From assembly GCF_029714405.1 (NCBI RefSeq), contig NZ_CP121650.1, positions 5,089,001 through 5,153,000 on the forward strand: 64,000 bases of DNA. The letters run 5' to 3'. A program made the position numbers and the translations under genes. The stretch comes from Bradyrhizobium sp. CB82 (GTDB taxonomy: Bacteria; Pseudomonadota; Alphaproteobacteria; Rhizobiales; Xanthobacteraceae). Positions within the stretch are counted from its first letter, which is position 1. Each line of letters starts with the position of its first letter. Positions 17,003 to 27,367 of this stretch are shown piece by piece. The notes beneath the pieces are model-generated. The model worked only from the letters and a program-made list of their open reading frames with translations, searched no databases and was not told where the DNA came from.

Positions 17003-17308
17003 TCAGTGCCCCTTCTGCCCGCGCGGCGTCGTGGTGCCGAGGTCGGTCGGACGCTCGATCTCGGCCTCGAACATATCGAGGATTCGGCCCAGCGCCTCCT
17101 CCTCGCTCATCTCGCTCTCGCGCGCATAGGCGCGCGCGGCGTGGCGGGCGAGATCGACGAGCAGGAGGCCCCACATGTCGGGCTCCTCAAAGGCACGCTG
17201 GAACGCCATCGACAGCCCGCCATCGAGCACGAACACGCGCAGAATCTCGATCGCGTCCTCGCGTCCAATCACGTCAGGCGGAAGCGGCTGTTCCTTGGGC
17301 CCTGCCAT
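17003..17308 (-). CDS. DUF5076 domain protein, 101 aa
   Basis: A small soluble protein without signal peptide or membrane helix, starting MAGPKEQPLPPDVIGREDA. The segment EILRVFVLDGGLSMAFQRAF followed by WGLLLVDLARHAARAY is what I recognise as DUF5076, a family of small alphaproteobacterial proteins of unknown function. It lies 3 nt after pdhB and 2 nt before the deaminase GTG, so it is firmly part of the pdh transcript. A helper role for one of its neighbours is possible but not shown. Confidence 0.75.
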   Translation of the reverse strand: MAGPKEQPLPPDVIGREDAIEILRVFVLDGGLSMAFQRAFEEPDMWGLLLVDLARHAARAYARESEMSEEEALGRILDMFEAEIERPTDLGTTTPRGQKGH

Positions 17309-17311
17309 GGT

Positions 17312-18694
<1,383 letters not shown>

Positions 18695-18723
18695 ATCGAC
18701 TCCAAAAGAAAGCTTGCGCGCTT

Positions 18724-19746
18724 TTAGCGGTAAACGTCGGTCCAGAGCTCGGCAGCATCTGGCTCGGGATCATGCTGGGCAAAATCGGCGGAAGCGTTGA
18801 CGATGTCGCGGACCTCGGCGTCGATCGCCTTCAGATCCTGCTCGCTTACCTTGGCGGCCAGGAGGCGGTTGCGCACCTGCTCGATCGGATCCTGGTCGTG
18901 GCGGATCTTCTCGACCTCCTCGCGCGTGCGGTATTTTGCAGGGTCCGACATCGAGTGGCCGCGGTAGCGGTAGGTCTGCATCTCCAGGATCACCGGGCCC
19001 TTGCCAGCGCGGCACCAGGCAACCGCTTCATCGGCCGCGGCCTTCACGGCGCGGACATCCATGCCGTCGACCTGATGACCGGGGATGTTGAACGACAGGC
19101 CGCGCTTGGAGAAATCCTGCTGCGCCGAGGCGCGCGACACCGCCGTGCCCATGGCGTAGCGGTTGTTCTCGATGACGAAGATCACCGGAAGCTTCCAGAG
19201 CTCCGCCATGTTGAAGCTCTCATAGACCTGGCCCTGGTTCGCCGCGCCATCGCCGAAATAGGTGACTGCGACGTTGTCGTTGCCGCGATAGTGGTTGGCG
19301 AAAGCGAGGCCCGCGCCGAGCGAGACCTGGGCGCCAACGATTCCGTGGCCGCCGTAAAACTTCTTCTCCACACTGAACATGTGCATGGAGCCGCCCTTGC
19401 CCTTGGAATAGCCGCCGCGGCGTCCGGTGAGCTCGGCCATGACGCCGTTGGCCTCCATGCCGGTGGCCAGCATATGGCCGTGGTCGCGATAGCCGGTGAT
19501 GACCTGGTCGCCGTCCTTCAGCGCCATCTGCATGCCGACCACCACGGCCTCCTGGCCGATATAGAGGTGGCAGAAGCCGCCAATCGCGCCCATGCCGTAG
19601 AGCTGGCCGGCTTTCTCCTCGAACCGCCGGATCAGGAGCATGTCGCGGAGCGCCTTGAGCTCCTGCTCTCTGGTGAATTCCGGGGGCGAACCGCCGTTGG
19701 TTTTGTCCTGTGGAGCGCTTGCGGCGGCTTTCTTGGGTGCGGCCAT
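18724..19746 (-). CDS. pdhA: Pyruvate dehydrogenase E1 alpha, 340 aa
   Basis: The thiamine diphosphate-binding subunit of E1. The TPP motif runs from [15 protein letters not shown] to the asparagine of [10 protein letters not shown]. The loop [15 protein letters not shown] corresponds to the conserved regulatory loop of this family. The N-terminus has an Ala/Lys/Pro-rich extension. It is the first gene of the operon; the 165 bp between it and the glycerophosphodiesterase gene should hold the promoter. Confidence 0.95.
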   Translation of the reverse strand: MAAPKKAAASAPQDKTNGGSPPEFTREQELKALRDMLLIRRFEEKAGQLYGMGAIGGFCHLYIGQEAVVVGMQMALKDGDQVITGYRDHGHMLATGMEANGVMAELTGRRGGYSKGKGGSMHMFSVEKKFYGGHGIVGAQVSLGAGLAFANHYRGNDNVAVTYFGDGAANQGQVYESFNMAELWKLPVIFVIENNRYAMGTAVSRASAQQDFSKRGLSFNIPGHQVDGMDVRAVKAAADEAVAWCRAGKGPVILEMQTYRYRGHSMSDPAKYRTREEVEKIRHDQDPIEQVRNRLLAAKVSEQDLKAIDAEVRDIVNASADFAQHDPEPDAAELWTDVYR

Positions 19747-19912
19747 TGGAATTCCGGGTCAGAGAAAACTAAGCCCTCTCTAACCTAACTCAATCGCGTG
19801 CGAAAGCACCGCTGCGACATCGCGCGACATTCATTATGCCGCACTGCAACCTGACCGAAATATTGCAAAATCTTTGGCGCCGATCGGGCAACAATTGCTC
19901 CCCGGGCCGGCC

Positions 19913-21301
19913 TCACCAGCCCAGCTCTCGCAAGTAGGCTGCCCGGGCATCAACTCCGGTATGCGTGAAGTCGGTAAAGACCCCATCCACGCCGAGACGA
20001 AAGAATTTTAGATATTCAAGGCTTGGATTGCCGTGATAGTCGCCAGCCAGATACTTCTTCTCGTTTCGGAAAGTGAAAACGTGCACGAACAGGCCGAGCT
20101 TGTGCGCGTCGGCAACGAGGCTGGTTGCTTCCTGGGTCGAAGCCTCCGGCGTCGATCCCTTGTAGGGAGTGCCGTCGGCATTGCTGTCCTTCCACGGAGA
20201 AATCCTGAGCGGAACGATATAAGGCTTCCACGGACCGATGCCATCGGCGTAGGTCTTGATCTCCGCAAGACCTTCAGAGGTTAGCATCGCATCGTACAAG
20301 CGCGCGTCACCTGCAACCGTCCAGTCGAATGGACGCGAATTGGTGATGTTGTCGTTAAGGACCTTCCCGTTCCTGAAGTCGACACCGTTGCCATCGATGA
20401 GCTGGACCTGCCGCGTCTCCAGGCCACGGCTGCGCATATATTTCAGGCTGCCGGGCTCGAAGCTCTGAACAAGGATGGGAGCTTCCTTCGCGTTGAGGCC
20501 GTTGTCCTTGATGATCTTGATCAGGGCATCCTCGAGCGGGTGGCTGCCGGGCCCGCCGCAGCCATTGGCGATCGCCTGAGCATTGTTCCAGGTGGGATTC
20601 TTGGTTTCCGGATAGACGGCGATGGGACGCCCCGTCTCCTTGCTCTTGGCCTTGGCGATGTCGATAATGTCCTGGAAACTGACGATCGGGAACTTGCCGT
20701 TGAAGACCTTCGGCCTTTCGTTGGCCGCATCATAGGTGGTGCCGGCGACCCACTCCTTCAGCTCGGCCATGGTGAAGTCGGTGATCGACCAATCATTGGT
20801 ATGGTCCTCGCCGTCCACGATCAGCGATTTCAGCACCGATTTGGGGTCGGCCGGATCGGTGAGATCCGTGAGGTAGTCAGCAGGCGTGCTGGCGGAAGAT
20901 GGGGCCTTGACGCGCACACCGGGCACCGTGCGCTTGCGGGCCGCAACCGCCGGATTGGTCTTCGCCACTTCGGCAATGTTGGTATTGTCGCCCAGCCAAG
21001 GGTTGTGACGCGCGACCAATACACAATCCTTGGTGAGGTGCAGGTCTTCTTCGAGCGCGTCGGTTCCGAGGGCCGCGGCAAGGTCATACGATGCCTCGGT
21101 CTCTTCGGGCACCAGCCCCGGCAGGCCGCGATGCCCGAGGATCAATGGCGGCTTTCCGTCAAGGGTCAGGAGGTTCTTGGCGCCGGCTGGCGCCGAGCCG
21201 GTCTGTGCAAAAGCCATCGACGGTGAGAGGAACGCCAAAGCCGCGGCACCGAGCAGCACCGCTCCAACACGAGAATTCAGTTGTGAACGACTGTGCTTCA
21301 T
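19913..21301 (-). CDS. Periplasmic glycerophosphodiester phosphodiesterase, 462 aa
   Basis: GlpQ-type enzyme hydrolysing glycerophosphodiesters to glycerol-3-phosphate and an alcohol. A Sec signal peptide (GAVLLGAAALAFLSPSMAFA) directs it to the periplasm. Catalytic motifs are visible: ILGHRGLPG with His-Arg, the metal site DALEEDLHLTKD, and ARHNPWL. The C-terminal VDGVFTDF closes the TIM barrel. The ATG start has GGAGG six bases upstream; a longer frame extends 62 codons further but buries the signal peptide. At 462 aa it is longer than bacterial GlpQ, with insertions between strands. The next upstream gene on this strand ends with a strong terminator. Confidence 0.88.
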   Translation of the reverse strand: MKHSRSQLNSRVGAVLLGAAALAFLSPSMAFAQTGSAPAGAKNLLTLDGKPPLILGHRGLPGLVPEETEASYDLAAALGTDALEEDLHLTKDCVLVARHNPWLGDNTNIAEVAKTNPAVAARKRTVPGVRVKAPSSASTPADYLTDLTDPADPKSVLKSLIVDGEDHTNDWSITDFTMAELKEWVAGTTYDAANERPKVFNGKFPIVSFQDIIDIAKAKSKETGRPIAVYPETKNPTWNNAQAIANGCGGPGSHPLEDALIKIIKDNGLNAKEAPILVQSFEPGSLKYMRSRGLETRQVQLIDGNGVDFRNGKVLNDNITNSRPFDWTVAGDARLYDAMLTSEGLAEIKTYADGIGPWKPYIVPLRISPWKDSNADGTPYKGSTPEASTQEATSLVADAHKLGLFVHVFTFRNEKKYLAGDYHGNPSLEYLKFFRLGVDGVFTDFTHTGVDARAAYLRELGW

Positions 21302-21498
21302 GGCCGTGCCTCCATCTTTTGCGCAGCATCGCTTCGAATGCCACAAGGACCGAGCTGAATAAAGTCGGCGCCTCGTCTTCTTGTCGCAAATTTCTGACAG
21401 ACGGATGACGGTGGGCTGGGTCGACAAAAGCTCCTGAATGCACGGGGACATGCGCGCGTTGGCGACGCATCCAGCGCTATCTCGCATAGTTCGAAAAA

Positions 21499-21522
21499 GG
21501 GCGGCGCAAGGTTGCGCCGCCC
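21499..21522 (-). terminator. Rho-independent terminator after the aldehyde dehydrogenase
   Basis: On the minus strand an 11-bp perfect stem (GGGCGGCGCAA/TTGCGCCGCCC) with a two-base loop is followed by TTTTT. It starts 10 bp beyond the aldehyde dehydrogenase stop codon and isolates that gene from the phosphodiesterase. Confidence 0.88.
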
Positions 21523-21532
21523 TCGCCGACGA

Positions 21533-23050
21533 TCAGAAGAAGCCAAGCTTCTTCGGGCTGTAGCTGACCAGGAGGTTCTTGGTCTGCTGATAGTGGTCGA
21601 GCATCATCTTGTGCGTCTCGCGGCCGACGCCCGACTGCTTGTAGCCGCCGAACGCCGCATGCGCGGGATAGGCGTGGTAGCAGTTGGTCCAGACCCGGCC
21701 TGCCTGGATAGCGCGGCCGAAGCGATAGCAGCGATTGGCGTCGCGGCTCCAGACACCGGCACCGAGGCCATAGAGTGTGTCGTTGGCGATCGCGAGCGCC
21801 TCGTCGTCGGTCTTGAAGGTCGTGACCGAGACGACGGGGCCGAAGATCTCCTCCTGGAAGATCCGCATCTTGTTGTGGCCCTGGAACACGGTCGGCTGGA
21901 CGTAGTAGCCGCCCGCAAGATCGCCGCCGAGGCTGGCGCGGCCACCGCCGGCCAGGACCTTCGCCCCTTCCTTCTTGCCGATGTCGATATAGGAAAGAAT
22001 TTTCTCCAACTGCTCGCCGGAGGCCTGGGCGCCGATCATGGTGTCGGCATCGCGCGGATCGCCCTGCTTGATCGCGGCGACGCGCTTGAGCGCCCGTTCC
22101 ATGAAGCGGTCGTAGATGTCCTCATGGACCAGCGCGCGGCTCGGACAGGTACAGACCTCGCCCTGGTTCAGAGCGAACATGACGAAGCCCTCGATCGCCT
22201 TGTCGAAGAAATCGTCGTCTTCGGCGGTGACATCCTTGAAGAAAATGTTCGGCGACTTGCCGCCGAGTTCGAGCGTGACGGGAATGAGGTTCTGGCTGGC
22301 ATATTGCATGATCAGCCGGCCCGTCGTGGTTTCGCCCGTGAAGGCGATCTTGGCGATGCGCGGGCTGGACGCGAGCGGCTTGCCGGCTTCAAGGCCAAAG
22401 CCGTTGACGATGTTGAGGACGCCGGGCGGCAACAGATCGGCGATGATCTCGGCCCAGACCATGATCGAGGCCGGCGTCTGCTCGGCGGGCTTGAGCACCA
22501 CGCAATTGCCGGCGGCGAGCGCAGGCGCGAGCTTCCAGCAGGCCATCAGCAGCGGGAAGTTCCAAGGGATGATCTGGCCCACGACGCCGAGCGGCTCGTG
22601 GAAATGATAGGCGATCGTGTCGTGATCGATCTCGCCGATCGAGCCTTCCTGGGCGCGCACGACGCCGGCGAAGTAGCGGAAGTGATCGATCGCCAGTGGC
22701 AGGTCGGCGGCACGGGTCTCGCGGATCGGCTTGCCGTTGTCCCAGGTCTCGGCGATCGCGAGCCGCTCGAGATTCTCTTCCATGCGGTCGGCTATCTTGT
22801 TCAGGATCGCGGCGCGCTCGGCGACGCTGGTGCGTCCCCAGGCGGCCTTGGCGGCGTGCGCTGCGTCGAGCGCGGCTTCGACGTCCTGGTGATCGGAGCG
22901 CGCGATCTTGCAGACGACCTGACCGTTCACGGGCGAGGCGTTGTCAAAATACTTGCCGGAGATCGGCGCGACGAATTTGCCGCCGATGAGATTGTCGTAG
23001 CGGGCGGCGAAGGGAACTTGTGTGACGCTGAGGAATTCGACCTTATTCAT
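21533..23050 (-). CDS. NAD-dependent aldehyde dehydrogenase, 505 aa
   Basis: An ALDH-superfamily enzyme of the acetaldehyde dehydrogenase type (AcoD/ExaC-like). The nucleotide site is [20 protein letters not shown], the general base Glu lies in [11 protein letters not shown], and the catalytic cysteine is Cys300 in NQGEVCTCP. The start ATG (MNKVEFLSV) has GGGAG upstream. It probably oxidises acetaldehyde or another short aldehyde to the acid. It is paired with a GAF-Fis regulator gene upstream, and a perfect palindrome lies 110 bp before its start, so regulated, aldehyde- or alcohol-inducible expression is likely. Confidence 0.92.
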   Translation of the reverse strand: MNKVEFLSVTQVPFAARYDNLIGGKFVAPISGKYFDNASPVNGQVVCKIARSDHQDVEAALDAAHAAKAAWGRTSVAERAAILNKIADRMEENLERLAIAETWDNGKPIRETRAADLPLAIDHFRYFAGVVRAQEGSIGEIDHDTIAYHFHEPLGVVGQIIPWNFPLLMACWKLAPALAAGNCVVLKPAEQTPASIMVWAEIIADLLPPGVLNIVNGFGLEAGKPLASSPRIAKIAFTGETTTGRLIMQYASQNLIPVTLELGGKSPNIFFKDVTAEDDDFFDKAIEGFVMFALNQGEVCTCPSRALVHEDIYDRFMERALKRVAAIKQGDPRDADTMIGAQASGEQLEKILSYIDIGKKEGAKVLAGGGRASLGGDLAGGYYVQPTVFQGHNKMRIFQEEIFGPVVSVTTFKTDDEALAIANDTLYGLGAGVWSRDANRCYRFGRAIQAGRVWTNCYHAYPAHAAFGGYKQSGVGRETHKMMLDHYQQTKNLLVSYSPKKLGFF

Positions 23051-23160
23051 GTTCACTCCCGATGTTGCTGTTTGCGCGATCGTCGTGTGTTCACGACTTG
23101 CGCAGACGATGAAGCGGGAGGCGTTTTCTGTCAGCCCATGCGCAAACGATGGTCGCGCCG

Positions 23161-23184
23161 ACCTGTCGCAGTTCTGCGACAGGT
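23161..23184. promoter_or_regulatory. Perfect 24-bp palindrome, candidate operator
   Basis: ACCTGTCGCAG-TT-CTGCGACAGGT reads the same on both strands (11-bp arms, two-base centre). It is about 110 bp upstream of the aldehyde dehydrogenase start. TGTCGC/GCGACA half-sites suit a dimeric Fis-type helix-turn-helix, and the only regulator nearby ends with one. It has no T-run, so it is unlikely to be a terminator. Confidence 0.65.
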
Positions 23185-23293
23185 GAAGCAGCCGCTCATG
23201 ATGCGGCCACACATGCCGACCTCGTCCCGAGGAGTGCGACCCGCCCGGCTCCTCAAAGCAAGGGGCAAGATAGGTCATTCGCGGCTTCCACAT

Positions 23294-23373
23294 CGTCATT
23301 GCGAGCGCAGCGAAGCAATCCAGAGTCCCTCCGCGGAAAGATTCTGGATTGCTTCGCTGCGCTCGAAATGACG
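23294..23373. repeat. Dispersed palindromic repeat, family A copy 3
   Basis: Nearly the same as copy 1: CGTCATTGCGAGCGCAGCGA on the left and TTGCTTCGCTGCGCTCGAAA on the right. It lies 20 bp beyond the stop of the GAF-Fis regulator and would form a large hairpin at the end of its transcript. Confidence 0.8.
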
Positions 23374-23392
23374 ACTGAGGAAACAGCAGCGC

Positions 23393-24361
23393 TCAGTGCT
23401 TCAGCTCGAAGCGCTTGAGTTTTCGGTGCAGCGTGGCGCGGCTGACGCCGAGAGCCTTGGCGGCGGCGGAAACATTGCCGCCCGCGCGCAACAGCGCCCG
23501 CTGCAAGACCGCGCGCTGGCCACCGGCGAGGTGGTCGCGTGCCGTATCGCCACCGAGAAGATCGGCTGCGGGCACCGGCTGCAACGGGCGGCCGGGCGCG
23601 ATCCCAAGTCCGACCCGGGCGGACCTTGTCGCGCCTATCACGAGATCGTCGCCATCGACCGCGACGAGGCCGCCGCAATGACCGTCGGCTGACGGGGTCA
23701 GCATGATGCGGGCATGGGCAAAGGCGTTGCGGAACAGATCGGCCTCGATGCGTTTTGCGGCTTCGCCCGCGGCGAGCGCGATCAGATTGGCGAAGGCGTC
23801 CGTGCGGTCGGCGCGGCAGGAGGAGACGTCGAGCACTCCGGCCAGCATCCCGTCATGATCGTAGATCGGGACAGCGGTGCAGCTCAGAAGCGTGTTGCGG
23901 GTGAAGAAATGCTGATCGCGGTCGATGGTCAGCGGCCGCTGCTCAACCAGGCACGTGCCGATGCCGTTGGTGCCCTCATGCTCCTCGCCCCACAGCGCGC
24001 CGGTCCACAGGCCCCAGGATTGAAACGTGGGATCGTCAGCTGGCGTGCCGCGACGATCGACCGGAATGCCATCGCGATCGGCGAGCAGCACACAGCAGCC
24101 GGCAGCGCCGACCGCCTGATAGAGCCGGTCCATCGCGCCTTGGGCAGCGCTGAGCAGTGGCGCGATCCGCTCGCGCACGTGGTACAGCTCAGCCTCGGTG
24201 AGGCGGGTCGGCGGCCGATGGCCTGCGGGATCGAGATGGTGCAATCGGGAGGAGCGGCGCCATGAAGCCACGAGCGCGGAGCGAGCCGCCTGGCCTGACG
24301 CGATGGCGGCCTCGACGCGGGCCGCGTGATGCCCAAGCGCTTGCGCTTGTCCATTCATCAC
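23393..24361 (-). CDS. AcoR-like GAF-Fis transcriptional regulator without AAA+ domain, 322 aa
   Basis: The N-terminal two thirds match the sensory part of AcoR-type activators: SWRRSSRLHHLDP, then a GAF domain with WGEEHEGTNGIGTCLVE and a HFFTRNTLLSCTAVPIYDHDG segment. The C-terminus is a Fis-type helix-turn-helix (VSAAAKALGVSRATLHRKLK). The central sigma54-contacting AAA+ ATPase of AcoR, with Walker A and GAFTGA motifs, is missing; the linker is only about 80 residues. It therefore cannot act as a classical sigma54 activator. It probably controls the adjacent aldehyde dehydrogenase gene. Confidence 0.85.
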   Translation of the reverse strand: MMNGQAQALGHHAARVEAAIASGQAARSALVASWRRSSRLHHLDPAGHRPPTRLTEAELYHVRERIAPLLSAAQGAMDRLYQAVGAAGCCVLLADRDGIPVDRRGTPADDPTFQSWGLWTGALWGEEHEGTNGIGTCLVEQRPLTIDRDQHFFTRNTLLSCTAVPIYDHDGMLAGVLDVSSCRADRTDAFANLIALAAGEAAKRIEADLFRNAFAHARIMLTPSADGHCGGLVAVDGDDLVIGATRSARVGLGIAPGRPLQPVPAADLLGGDTARDHLAGGQRAVLQRALLRAGGNVSAAAKALGVSRATLHRKLKRFELKH

Positions 24362-24567
24362 TGTTTCCTCCAGGTGGCAGTCTAGATCCTGCCGGCGCTG
24401 CCCGATTGATCTGCGTCAGTCCTGGCGTGCAGCCTGGATTAGGCATGCCCCCGCAGCGCCGTTTCCGTCAAGTCGCGAGTTTGCTCCGCGATTGCGACCT
24501 TCGACATAGGCGGCACTGGCTCCGCCCATGATCAGCCGAAGCTTCGATTTGAGAATGTGCAGGCGCC

Positions 24568-24885
24568 CTAGTTCGAATTGTTCATCCGCACGAGGTCGTG
24601 CGGGTTGACGAACTGGAGCTGGAAGCGGGCGCGCTCGTCCAGCATGTCGGGGTCGATCTTTTCCGAGCGCAGCAGCGACACCCGCTGCTCACCCTCGGCG
24701 CGCTCGCGCTTCAACCGGGCAAGCTCGCTCGTCAGCGCGACGATCTCCTGGTCGAGCTCCTGGCGGGCGTTGAGACCGTATTTGCCGGTATAGGCGTTGA
24801 TGCCGAAATAGCCGACGATCGCGGCCGCCATGGCGTAGAGGGCAAGGCCGGTCAGAATCGATTTCAGGCGCGCACGGGTGACCAT
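24568..24885 (-). CDS. ftsB: FtsB/DivIC-family septum formation protein, 105 aa
   Basis: A small bitopic membrane protein of the divisome, partner of FtsL and FtsQ. One transmembrane helix (ILTGLALYAMAAAIVGYFGI) is followed by a leucine/glutamate coiled coil (QEIVALTSELARLKRERAEG) and the conserved C-terminal segment ARFQLQFVNPHDLV. The ATG (MVTRARLK) is chosen over an in-frame TTG three codons upstream. In related genomes ftsB lies between eno and pdhA; here an insertion sequence and several genes separate it from eno. Confidence 0.85.
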   Translation of the reverse strand: MVTRARLKSILTGLALYAMAAAIVGYFGINAYTGKYGLNARQELDQEIVALTSELARLKRERAEGEQRVSLLRSEKIDPDMLDERARFQLQFVNPHDLVRMNNSN

Positions 24886-24955
24886 GTCGGGCAAGATGGG
24901 ACAGGTTGGTTAAGGGAGTGCTAATTCACCTTCCCGACCAACGTAACAAGCCAGA

Positions 24956-25056
24956 CCCTCATGGTGAGGAGGCGCGAAGCGCCGTCTCGAACCATGAAGG
25001 CCATGCTATTCTTTACGCGGCCATCCTTCGAGACGCTTGCTTCGCAAGCTCCTCAG
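24956..25056. repeat. Dispersed repeat, family B copy 2, split by an IS
   Basis: It matches copy 1 at 11939 (CCTCATGGTGAGGAGGCGCG ... GCTTGCTTCGCAAGCTCCTC) up to CTCAG at 25052-25056. The sequence then changes abruptly, and the expected remainder GATGAGG resumes at 26599. The insertion sequence therefore entered this repeat near its right end. Confidence 0.8.
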
Positions 25057-26593
25057 AGGCTGTGAATCTTTTTGACTGCTCGCAAGCGGTATAGCCGAAA
25101 GCTGGTGCTGTGTGATTCTCTTGCGGTGATGGATTCGCAGGAGGGATGATGGCCGCTGATGAATTGTTTGGGGATCTGCCGGAGCAGGCAAAGCCGCAAG
25201 CCGGTGCGGCGCCGCTCGCAGCGCCGCGACTTCGTGAGCCCCAACGCGATCAAATCGAGTTGCGAGCAGTGGATATCGAGAGCCTGATCGGGGAAGACCA
25301 TCCGGTGCGCCTGATCTGGTCCTATGTCGAGGAACTCGACCTGAGTGAGCTGGAGAACCGGATCAAAGCGCGGGGCGATCGGCCTGGTCACCCCGCGACA
25401 TCGCCGCGGCTTTTGCTGGCGCTGTGGCTCTATGCCACCAGCGAGGGCGTCGGCAGCGCGCGCGCGTTGGAGCGGCTTTGCGAGAGCCATGACGCCTATC
25501 GTTGGCTGTGTGGCGGGGTGTCGGTGAACCATCACACGCTGGCGGACTTCCGGGTCGGTTGCGCCGACCTGCTCGACCGGCTGCTTTGCGAGCATTTGGC
25601 GGTGCTGGCGAAGGTCGGCCTCGTCAATCTGGAAACGCTGGCGCAGGACGGTGTTCGGGTCCGGGCCAGCGCCGGGGCCGCTTCGTTCCGGCGGGAGGCG
25701 ACGCTCGATCGGCACCTGGCCTTGGCTGAGGCGGTGGTGGAAGACCTCAAACGCGAGGTTGACGCTCGTTCGGATGCTAGCAATCAGCGCATGAAGGCCG
25801 CCAAGGAGCGCGCCGCGCGTGAGCGCAGAGCGCGCGTCAAAGCGGCGCAGACGGCGCTCGCCGAAATCAAGCAGCAGCGCAAGGAGCGCGAAGAAAAGCG
25901 CGGCAACGGCAAGAAGCCGAAAGAGCCGCGGGCCTCCACGACGGACGCCGACGCACGGGTCATGAAGATGGCCGACGGCGGCTTCCGCCCCGCCTACAAC
26001 GTGCAGGTGATGAGTGCCGCCGGCCAGCCGATCGTCGTTGACATCAAGGTCTGCAACACCGGGTCCGACCGCGGCCTGATGCGGCCCATGCTGGAGCGGC
26101 AGCGCGCGCGTCCTGGCGGGTTGCCCAAGGACCATCTCGTCGATGGCGGCTTTGGCAGTGCCGAGGACATCGAGTGGGCGCACGCCGAGGGCATCGATAT
26201 CTTTTGCCCGCCCACTCAATCCAAGCACGGCACCGATCCCCATCTACCGCGACGCGGCGACGGCCCGGGGGTGTTGGCCTGGCGTGCGCGCATGGCGAGC
26301 GAAGAGGGCAAGGCCCGATACAAGCCCCGGTCGATTTGCGAGTGCATACATGCCCGCTGGCGCAACTGGGACCTGCGCCAATTGACCGTGCGCGGCTTCG
26401 AAAAGGTCCGCGCCGTCGTGCTCTGGTACGCCCTCGCCAACAACATCCTGCAAGGCAACCGCCTCGCTAGCGCATAGAGGAGCGTTCATCGACATCCCCC
26501 AACCTCGCCACAGCCGCCCAGCCCACGCGTTGCCACGACGAGGAACTGCCACATCCTTCGATGACCACGCAAAACGAGAAAGATTGGCAAGCT
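25057..26593 (+). mobile_element. IS1182-family insertion sequence, about 1537 bp
   Basis: The borders follow from the interrupted repeat. CTCAG is present on both sides (25052-25056 and 26594-26598), a likely 5-bp target duplication. The ends are imperfect inverted repeats: AGGCTGTGAATCTTTTTG on the left against AGCTTGCCAATCTTTCTC read inward from the right, matching at 12 of the first 17 positions. One full-length transposase gene lies inside. The size is normal for the family. A different phase of the terminal repeats by a few bases is possible. Confidence 0.82.
25146..26477 (+). CDS. IS1182-family transposase, 443 aa
   Basis: A DDE transposase of the IS1182/IS5-like superfamily. The N-terminal region HPVRLIWSYVEELDLSELEN and the segment TSPRLLLALWLYATSEGVGS ... 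LCESHDAYRWLCGG are typical, followed by VNHHTLADFR. A long Arg/Lys/Glu-rich coiled stretch occupies residues 200-260. The catalytic core then continues with ADGGFRPAYNVQV, DHLVDGGFGS and the C-terminal Glu region. The frame is intact, so the element may be active. Two consecutive ATG codons are available; AGGAGGG lies immediately upstream and suits the second slightly better. Confidence 0.92.
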   Translation: MMAADELFGDLPEQAKPQAGAAPLAAPRLREPQRDQIELRAVDIESLIGEDHPVRLIWSYVEELDLSELENRIKARGDRPGHPATSPRLLLALWLYATSEGVGSARALERLCESHDAYRWLCGGVSVNHHTLADFRVGCADLLDRLLCEHLAVLAKVGLVNLETLAQDGVRVRASAGAASFRREATLDRHLALAEAVVEDLKREVDARSDASNQRMKAAKERAARERRARVKAAQTALAEIKQQRKEREEKRGNGKKPKEPRASTTDADARVMKMADGGFRPAYNVQVMSAAGQPIVVDIKVCNTGSDRGLMRPMLERQRARPGGLPKDHLVDGGFGSAEDIEWAHAEGIDIFCPPTQSKHGTDPHLPRRGDGPGVLAWRARMASEEGKARYKPRSICECIHARWRNWDLRQLTVRGFEKVRAVVLWYALANNILQGNRLASA

Positions 26594-26634
26594 CTCAGGA
26601 TGAGGACTGACGGCGTGGCCGCCGGTTGTTTGCA

Positions 26635-27180
26635 TCACCCCTTCGCGACGTGCGCGGCGAAGGCGTCGAGGTACTGCTGCAGGACGGTCTTCAGCGAGTC
26701 CTTGGTCAGGTTGCCCGCGGCGTCAAAGGCGTCGCCGACGCCGTTGAGGTAGATTTCCGGCTGCTGGAGGATCGGACCGGCGATGCCGGGCAGGATGTTC
26801 TGAAGGTGCTTTGCGGCGCTGACGCCCCCCAGCGGGCCAGGCGAGTTGGCGATGATGCCGACCGGCTTGCCGCTGAACGAGCTCTTGCCATAGGGGCGCG
26901 AGGCGACGTCGATGGCGTTCTTGAGGACACCCGGGATCGAGCGATTGTATTCCGGTGTGATGAACAGCACGCCGTTCGACTTCTGGAGCTTTTCGCGGAA
27001 GGCCAGCCAGTCGGCCGGGGGAGCCGCTTCCAGATCCTGGTTGAAGAACGAGATGCCGGCGGGTGTGACGACCTCGAGCGAAAGCGAGCTTGGCGCCAGC
27101 TTGGCGAGCGCGTTGGCGATCCTGATGGAAAAGCCTTCCTTGCGCAGGCTGCCGACGAGCGTGACGATGTGATAGGCCAT
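26635..27180 (-). CDS. NAD(P)H-dependent FMN reductase, 181 aa
   Basis: A flavodoxin-like quinone/FMN reductase of the ChrR/ArsH superfamily. The FMN phosphate loop is GSLRKEGFSIRIANAL and the second flavin motif is PEYNRSIPGVLKNAIDV; NSPGPLGGVSAAKHL completes the site. It is cytoplasmic and about the usual length. Possible substrates are quinones, chromate or free FMN, and sequence alone does not decide. Its stop lies 42 bp from the right border of the insertion sequence, so the IS did not cut it. Confidence 0.88.
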   Translation of the reverse strand: MAYHIVTLVGSLRKEGFSIRIANALAKLAPSSLSLEVVTPAGISFFNQDLEAAPPADWLAFREKLQKSNGVLFITPEYNRSIPGVLKNAIDVASRPYGKSSFSGKPVGIIANSPGPLGGVSAAKHLQNILPGIAGPILQQPEIYLNGVGDAFDAAGNLTKDSLKTVLQQYLDAFAAHVAKG

Positions 27181-27313
27181 GGGTTGTCCTTGAAACCTTT
27201 AAGCGGGAAACGGGCTCGCGCACTTAATCCACCTCCGCGAGAGGATGCAAGTGCATGAACCATTTCGATTTGGAAACGCAGCGTTTCGCGAAAGCGACCT
27301 GGTTGCCAGAACA

Positions 27314-27339
27314 ATCGGGCCGCCAAACGGCGGCCCGAT
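27314..27339 (-). terminator. Terminator hairpin after the MBL hydrolase
   Basis: A perfect 11-bp stem (ATCGGGCCGCC/GGCGGCCCGAT) with a four-base loop lies 29 bp beyond the MBL gene stop. On the minus strand it is followed by TGTTCT, a weak U-tract. It separates the MBL gene from the FMN reductase. Confidence 0.75.
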
Positions 27340-27367
27340 CAACTGGACGCGAAGCAACCGAAACCGC

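Noticed and set aside
23161..23184. Palindrome as a terminator
   Set aside because: There is no T-run on either side, and it lies upstream of the gene, not behind a stop codon, so an operator is the better reading.
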